NCBI GenBank assembly: GCA_023014335.1
Contig: JAECYW010000009.1
Span: 1,922,001-1,986,000, forward strand
Direction: 5' to 3'
DNA length: 64,000 nt
From: Galerina marginata
Taxonomy: Eukaryota; Basidiomycota; Agaricomycetes; Agaricales; Galerinaceae
Positions 59,375 through 64,000 of the stretch are shown here, in pieces. The notes under the pieces are model-generated. The model was not told the DNA's origin and searched no databases. It saw nothing but the letters and a program-made list of their open reading frames with translations. A program made the position numbers and the translations under genes. Numbering within the stretch: position 1 is the stretch's first letter; the number at the start of each line of letters is the position of its first letter.

Positions 59375-60945
59375 ATGCTATTAATTCTGGCCTTGCTATA
59401 CTTTTCCAGCGGCAAAAGCAACGCCTCGCCCGTCTCTCGCATCTTGCACGAGACTATTCCTCCAGAAGATAGTTTTCTTCCGAGGGACCTGTGCACATGT
59501 TCTGATCAACAAAGATCACTCTGGGATATTCTCTGGAGCTGCCTCGCTACTATCTTTGCTTGCACCTGGGTGTCCGTTCACCCGAACATCCCACCATCTG
59601 GAGAAAAATGGTGGAAAACCGGACTGCGTCGGTTGGAACTCATGCTCTGGGCGCTTATCGCTCCCGAGCTGATGATATGCTGGGCTATGAGACAATGGTT
59701 CGGCGCTCGCAGAATTGTAAAAAGGTTTTATGGTGCGTGATTATTTCTCGATTTGCAAATCCTTTGCGCCTAAATATTTCAATTTTAGGGCATGGATTGA
59801 CAAAAACACACGCGTACTTCATGCAAATGGGTGGATTCACCCTGTTCGAAGGAGGAAAGCTGAAAGCAGTTCTACTGCCTCCTGAAATGGAACGTCTACT
59901 TCTCCAGGGGAAAATCGAACTTCCCAAAACCACAGAGCAAGAAATTTGGGACCGGAGCAAAGGCGACGGACTGTCCAAGGCCCTCGTCATCAGTCAAACC
60001 TCTTGGTTCATCGCCCAGTGCATAGCAAGACGAGCGCAAGGGCTCATTCTCACTGAGCTTGAACTGGTCACCAGTGCTTTTGCGGCCCTAAATGGGGTCA
60101 TGTACTTCTTGTGGTGGAACAAGCCCCTTGGTGTTCAGTGTCCAGTCCCTGTTCATCTGTTAACGGAGGTCAAACCTGAAGAGGAGCGTCTCAAATTCCA
60201 ATCGCACCAGAAACCTGGTTAGTTCTATGCCTTTCTTCTTTGTCAGCGCGTTTTAAGTCTTATACTGTTATACATACCAGCATTTTCAATTCGGCGAGCA
60301 ATCTCCTCATTCTATTTCAGTTTTATAGAAACCGCCCTTGCAGTGGCAAGGGCCATGCAGAACTCAATGAAGCACGCCAGTGTGAACACAACGTGGAAGA
60401 CCGTGAAAAATATCCTTATGTCGCCTTTAACTGCCCTTCAGTTATTTTTTGTTAGACTGGACGACATGTCCAATTCGAATGGTGCACTGCTGGAAGCGGC
60501 AGGACCTATCCCGACAGTGCCAACATTTTATGCAAGCATGGACACGGGTAGCCTTCTGTCACCCGATGTGCTCAAGGTAGTGTCCATTACTTCGACACTT
60601 GCAGCCTTTTTTGGGGCCCTTCATTGTATCGCCTGGTTTTTCTCATTTCCGTCCCATACAGAGTTGGTAATATGGCGTATTTCCTCTGCCGCTATTTCAG
60701 TTATTCCTTTGGGCGTGATGTTTTTCTATTTTTCTATTTTCTTTTATGATAGCACCGAAGACAATTCCAAACTAAAGATCTTCTTTGATATCCTAAGGTA
60801 TCCACTCCTCATCCCATTTTTATCCCTCCCACTGTATGCTGTTGCTCGCCTTCTCTTGCTCGGAGTGGCCTTTGGGACCCTTAGGTACCTTCCACCAAAT
60901 GCTCTTGCGACCGTCAATTGGGTTTCATTCCTCCCCCACATATAA
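59375..60945 (+). CDS. Multi-pass membrane protein of the expanded family, copy 8
   Basis: Exons 59375-59732, 59789-60217 and 60281-60945 give 483 residues. The start MLLILALLYFSSGKSNASPV is followed by CTCSDQQRSLWD and HPNIPPSGEKWWKTGLRRLE. Exon 2 begins GHGLTKTHAYFMQMGGFTLF, where the otherwise constant Trp is Leu. It continues QEIWDRSKGDGLSKALVISQ, a changed EEIRDRS, and VMYFLWWNKPLGV. Exon 3 has STLAAFFGALHCIAWFFSFP, IPFLSLPLYAVARLLLLG and the end NWVSFLPHI. The frame is intact, so it is called functional despite changes at conserved positions. Confidence 0.88.
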
Positions 60946-63516
60946 CATCCACCCTCAATCCCCAGCCTACTTATCCCTATCGTATATCGTCCATTGTTTA
61001 TATGAAATGATTATAGCACTATTCAAGGTAGCGAGGTTCTGGTCGTACAAAATATGGACAGACAAACCTGAACAGATTTACAACTCGGCGAACTCGCAGC
61101 CCATCGGCAGGTCAAAAAATACTGATTTTAAATGGAAAAGGATACAAGATTCGATCGCTTCTCCTTCTTCATCTTTCGTACCAAAAATAGTACAGATTTG
61201 GTCCACTTGGCTCTATGATGGGTAGTTGGCCGGCGAGACTGGGAGCACCGAGAGCAGAGGGTTTTCATGACGCGGTGGAATTACATATTAGAAGCTAGTG
61301 CGTGGTGAAGGCAGAACGATTTCAGCCTAGCAAAGCGCTAACTGTCGTCTAGTTCGCACTAGCGACAGCAGAAAGGCAGGTTCCACCCAGAGAAACGAGA
61401 GGGAGGAGCTGACGAGATGACGCTCCCATATGAGAATACGAATGAGACTTGTCATGAGCTGGATGTTGTTAACCTTTAGAGGGGTAAGCCACTGTGTATT
61501 CCGTGCCCACGAGATTGGTGATTTGGAAAAGTTGGTGAACAACTGCGTGTGTCCTACTAAACGGTATTCGAGTCAGTCTCTCTGGACAGGTTTGAGGAAC
61601 AATATCAGAACGAACCATTGCTCTTATTCCGAAAAATTTCCCCTTTGTGCTAGGTAGTCCATCCTACGGCCGCCTCGTCCTCGGTCCTCGGCCGTGGTTA
61701 AAAGGACAACAATTTATAAGCTTTCCTTCAGAACTTCGAATCGGAGAAGAGAATAAACCGCCAGAGACCGTCTGTATTCATCTCGAGCTCTGTCGTACCC
61801 TTATTGCATCGCCGGACGACAGACAGAGGAATGTGGTCCTGGACTCTCTGCATACAAATAAGAACAGGCCATATGCGTTACGAGAAACAAAGGAAGACGC
61901 ACCAAACATTGTTATGGGCCATATTCAAGCACTTGAAGCGTTATCTGGTTCGGGACCGACCGGGCTGAAGACATGGATGGGGTTTGGGCAAGGATATAAG
62001 AGTTCGGGAAACACCTTCAAGCCCCGACTTCTGAACTTGCTTCATACTCGGGTGCCTCGAACGATTGCAACAAAGGGCCTCCGGAAGATGGAAAAAAAAC
62101 GATAGGCTGTGAGGCGAGCTTAGGCCTAGGAGGAATTTGAGGTTTAAGAAAGGTGTCGGAGTGCAAGGTAGGCGAGGAAAGAACGGTGGGACTTGCGGTT
62201 AAGGAAGGATTCAACAGTTTGAACTAGAGAGGACAACAAAGCCGGCCGTTGTGTCTGGCTCTTTGATAGGATTTTTGGGAATGGGAGTCGTGCCGGTGCG
62301 TGGATGTTAGTGTGACCCGGAAGAGAGCCAATGAATGCTCTTGCCCCCCAGGCTACGGTTGGAAAAGACGACACAAGTGGACATTGGTCGTGTCAATGGG
62401 CATGGCTACAATGAAAGCTTGAAGAAAGCGCAATCCAAATTCGGACGGTGCTCTGTCACTGCGTCACCTATTCTTGGACTCGATTCGACTTGTGCCTCCA
62501 CACCCTGAAGAAGTGTCTCTTCTGTTCATTCCCCATCTTTAACCAACACACCAACACGCCCTCTCAGCCCAGCTCATATGACAATTTGAGTTACCCTCCA
62601 GATTCTCCGTGTAATGTTGACCGATTTCCACTTAGTATTATATCATTCGCGTCCACATCCAAGATCTGTCAGACGAGACAAGGTCTTCTCTTCAATACAT
62701 GCGAGTTGGCTTGAGAGAAGGGACTCATTCCCCACCCTCGCCAATGTGATCACTGGATCTACGTCGAATGAGCAAACAGTGGCCAGTTATACGAAGTGCC
62801 ACTGCCCAGGAATCTGGCTTCAATTTTCCGGCGTGTCTTGCTGCGCCTTCCTCTCCTCTGAAGATGCGCTGCTCCGAAACCCACGGCCTGTGCAGAAGTC
62901 GCCTGCAGATAAGCATTTGATATATTTGCTTCGCCATATCTAGGAGCGGCTGGGAGCGCTCCCAACGGTATGCGATATTAGTACCAAATACAACTCAAAT
63001 GAAATCCCAAGACCACGTCTCAGTAAGCACACTTCGAATTTACAAGTCTTCTCATCCAAAACTCATTCTTTTACTTAGGCGCCCGTCGCAGTTGGCGCTG
63101 CATCCTATCTTGCCAACCAAATAATTAAGTCGGCTATTATAGCGTTCTGGAAAAGTTGTACGTTCTTGGTCGTCGTATTTTTCTCAAACAAATGACTGTC
63201 ACAAATGTCTAGAATGAACGCCTTCGAGCTGGCTGTCAGCAGGTACTCGGACTTGAACAGTAAATTTTGCCCTGCAGAGTTCGATTGCGTTATGTGATAA
63301 ACGCTACTTCTATGTGGGTCGTGCGAGTCTGGAAACCTCCTTGATCGTGAAGTTGTCCCTTTACACCAACGTGTGTGAATTAGTAAAATTCAGACTGAGA
63401 TTCGGCTGACGATAGGTTGCAGATTCGAACATGAGCATTAACTGTGCAGGGGACGTTTGATGACAGCCCCGGGGTTAGGTAGTACTGTCAGATTGAACGC
63501 GCTTTCCAATTCTCCC
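60946..63516. other. 2.6 kb without a confident gene
   Basis: A plus-strand open segment of about 150 codons at 61647-62105 ends in a basic KMEKKR tail, but has no ATG at its head and no known motif. Another open stretch is 62614-62943. At 63000-63160 a short splice-like arrangement (ATG, GTAAGC donor, TTAG acceptor) encodes PVAVGAASYLANQIIKSAII and then stops; it resembles a helix but is too short to call. Otherwise nothing recognisable. Confidence 0.3.
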
Positions 63517-63831
63517 TCATTCCCCCAATTCTAAAGGTCCGCGACTTCCATTCATTCGTTCTATGATCTGACATACGGTCCTGCCAAGTACATCCATCTT
63601 GCAAATGGTCCGGTCTGCAGTTAAAGTTCGCAACATGATCTTCATATTTCTAGTCGACTTGGAAATGGAAGCTGCAATCACCCTCGTGCCCTCTGTGAAT
63701 GGCCGCTTCAGCTGGATGCATGACGGCACTGCGGGAAAGACTGCTACAGAAATAACGTCAACCGACCTCGAGGCGTAGGTCAGTACACATAAAAACACAA
63801 TACCTATCACTTGTGCAAGTACAACCCACAT
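63517..63831 (-). CDS. Small hypothetical protein, weak support
   Basis: A 104-residue frame from ATG 63831 with a hydrophobic N-terminus (MWVVLAQVIGIVFLCVLTYA) that could be a signal anchor. The rest is basic and unlike any family I know. It lies divergent to membrane copy 9, its start 27 bp from that gene's ATG, which makes a true gene less likely. It may simply be chance or a remnant. Confidence 0.2.
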   Translation of the reverse strand: MWVVLAQVIGIVFLCVLTYASRSVDVISVAVFPAVPSCIQLKRPFTEGTRVIAASISKSTRNMKIMLRTLTADRTICKMDVLGRTVCQIIERMNGSRGPLELGE

Positions 63832-63858
63832 CCGAGTCCCGGCTCTGGACCTCCTAAT

Positions 63859-64000
63859 ATGTTGCTCATTCTTGCTATTGCCTACCTATTTCACCACTCC
63901 ATAAGCGCCATGCCAATCTCCGACGCCATACCCGACGCTGTTCCCCCAGGTCTCATATTCCCCACCAGCCAATGCATATGTCCCGACCAACAGCGATCGA
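63859..64000 (+). CDS. Membrane family copy 9, cut by the window end
   Basis: Only the first 47 codons are in the window. MLLILAIAYLFHHSISAMPI is a signal-peptide candidate, and the Cys-x-Cys motif follows as CICPDQQRS near the edge. This matches the exon 1 start of the other copies. The RD of the usual LRDAIPP is changed (SDAIPDAVPP). Whether the rest is intact cannot be seen. The array evidently continues beyond this window. Confidence 0.8.
   Translation, partial: MLLILAIAYLFHHSISAMPISDAIPDAVPPGLIFPTSQCICPDQQRS

Noticed and set aside
61647..62105. Open segment of 152 codons with a basic end
   Set aside because: Begins at GTG with no upstream ATG in frame, lacks a recognisable domain, and no neighbouring exon could be joined.
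1..64000. tRNA genes, rRNA genes or CRISPR arrays
   Set aside because: I looked for cloverleaf-like stretches with GGTTCRANYCC boxes and for regular short spaced repeats and saw none that I could support.

Overview
The window reads as nuclear DNA of a filamentous basidiomycete, probably an Agaricomycete. Genes are dense and cut by many short introns of about 40-60 nt with GT(R)-AG borders, and the content includes a velvet regulator, an F-box/LRR protein, fungal HHE hemerythrins, SEC11, ribosomal protein eS30, a fungal mitochondrial calcium uniporter and several lineage-specific expanded families. No organism name can be assigned from sequence alone. I rebuilt exon structures by hand; where exon lengths are given, their sum is divisible by three.

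Layout. 0.8-2.5 kb: velvet-domain regulator (-). 2.5-5.6 kb: no supportable gene. 5.6-6.8 kb: mitochondrial Mn superoxide dismutase (-), eight exons including two micro-exons and one GC-AG intron. 7.5-10.0 kb: F-box/LRR gene (-). 10-13.6 kb: apparently gene-free. 13.7-19.0 kb: two tandem kinase-fold paralogues (+) whose catalytic loop lacks the usual Asp, each preceded by a TATA box and the palindrome ATCGATATCGAT; a decayed exon of the membrane family lies between them. 19.33-19.75 kb: a 401-bp MITE with perfect 27-bp inverted repeats and an 8-bp target duplication. 20.2-25.6 kb: four tandem hemerythrin-like genes (+) plus one relic exon. 25.8-26.7 kb: SEC11 (-). 28.1-29.6 kb: first copy of the membrane family (-). 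29.7-34.9 kb: a segmental duplication with a Ser-rich/coiled-coil gene, its dead paralogue and an intronless phosphotransferase gene. 35.3-35.9 kb: eS30 (-). 36.7-38.2 kb: membrane family copy 2 (+). 38.5-40.0 kb: MCU (+). 41.3-43.6 kb: secreted endonuclease/exonuclease/phosphatase (+). 43.9-64.0 kb: seven more copies of the membrane family, all (+), two of them pseudogenes and the last cut by the window end.

The outstanding feature is the membrane family: nine recognisable copies plus one relic. All full copies share a signal peptide, a Cys-x-Cys luminal motif, several membrane helices, three exons with phase-1 introns and, in every intact copy, the exact C-terminus FLPHI. Copies 4-6 sit on a period of about 2.4 kb that includes intergenic sequence. 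Copy 7 carries a small deletion, a 56-bp hairpin insertion with a 9-bp target duplication, and a 1,551-bp gag-only LTR retrotransposon with apparently identical LTRs and a 5-bp target duplication. The family is uncharacterised to my knowledge; no function is asserted. The array, the hemerythrin array and the kinase-like pair all look like products of local duplication and decay, interspersed with single-copy housekeeping genes.
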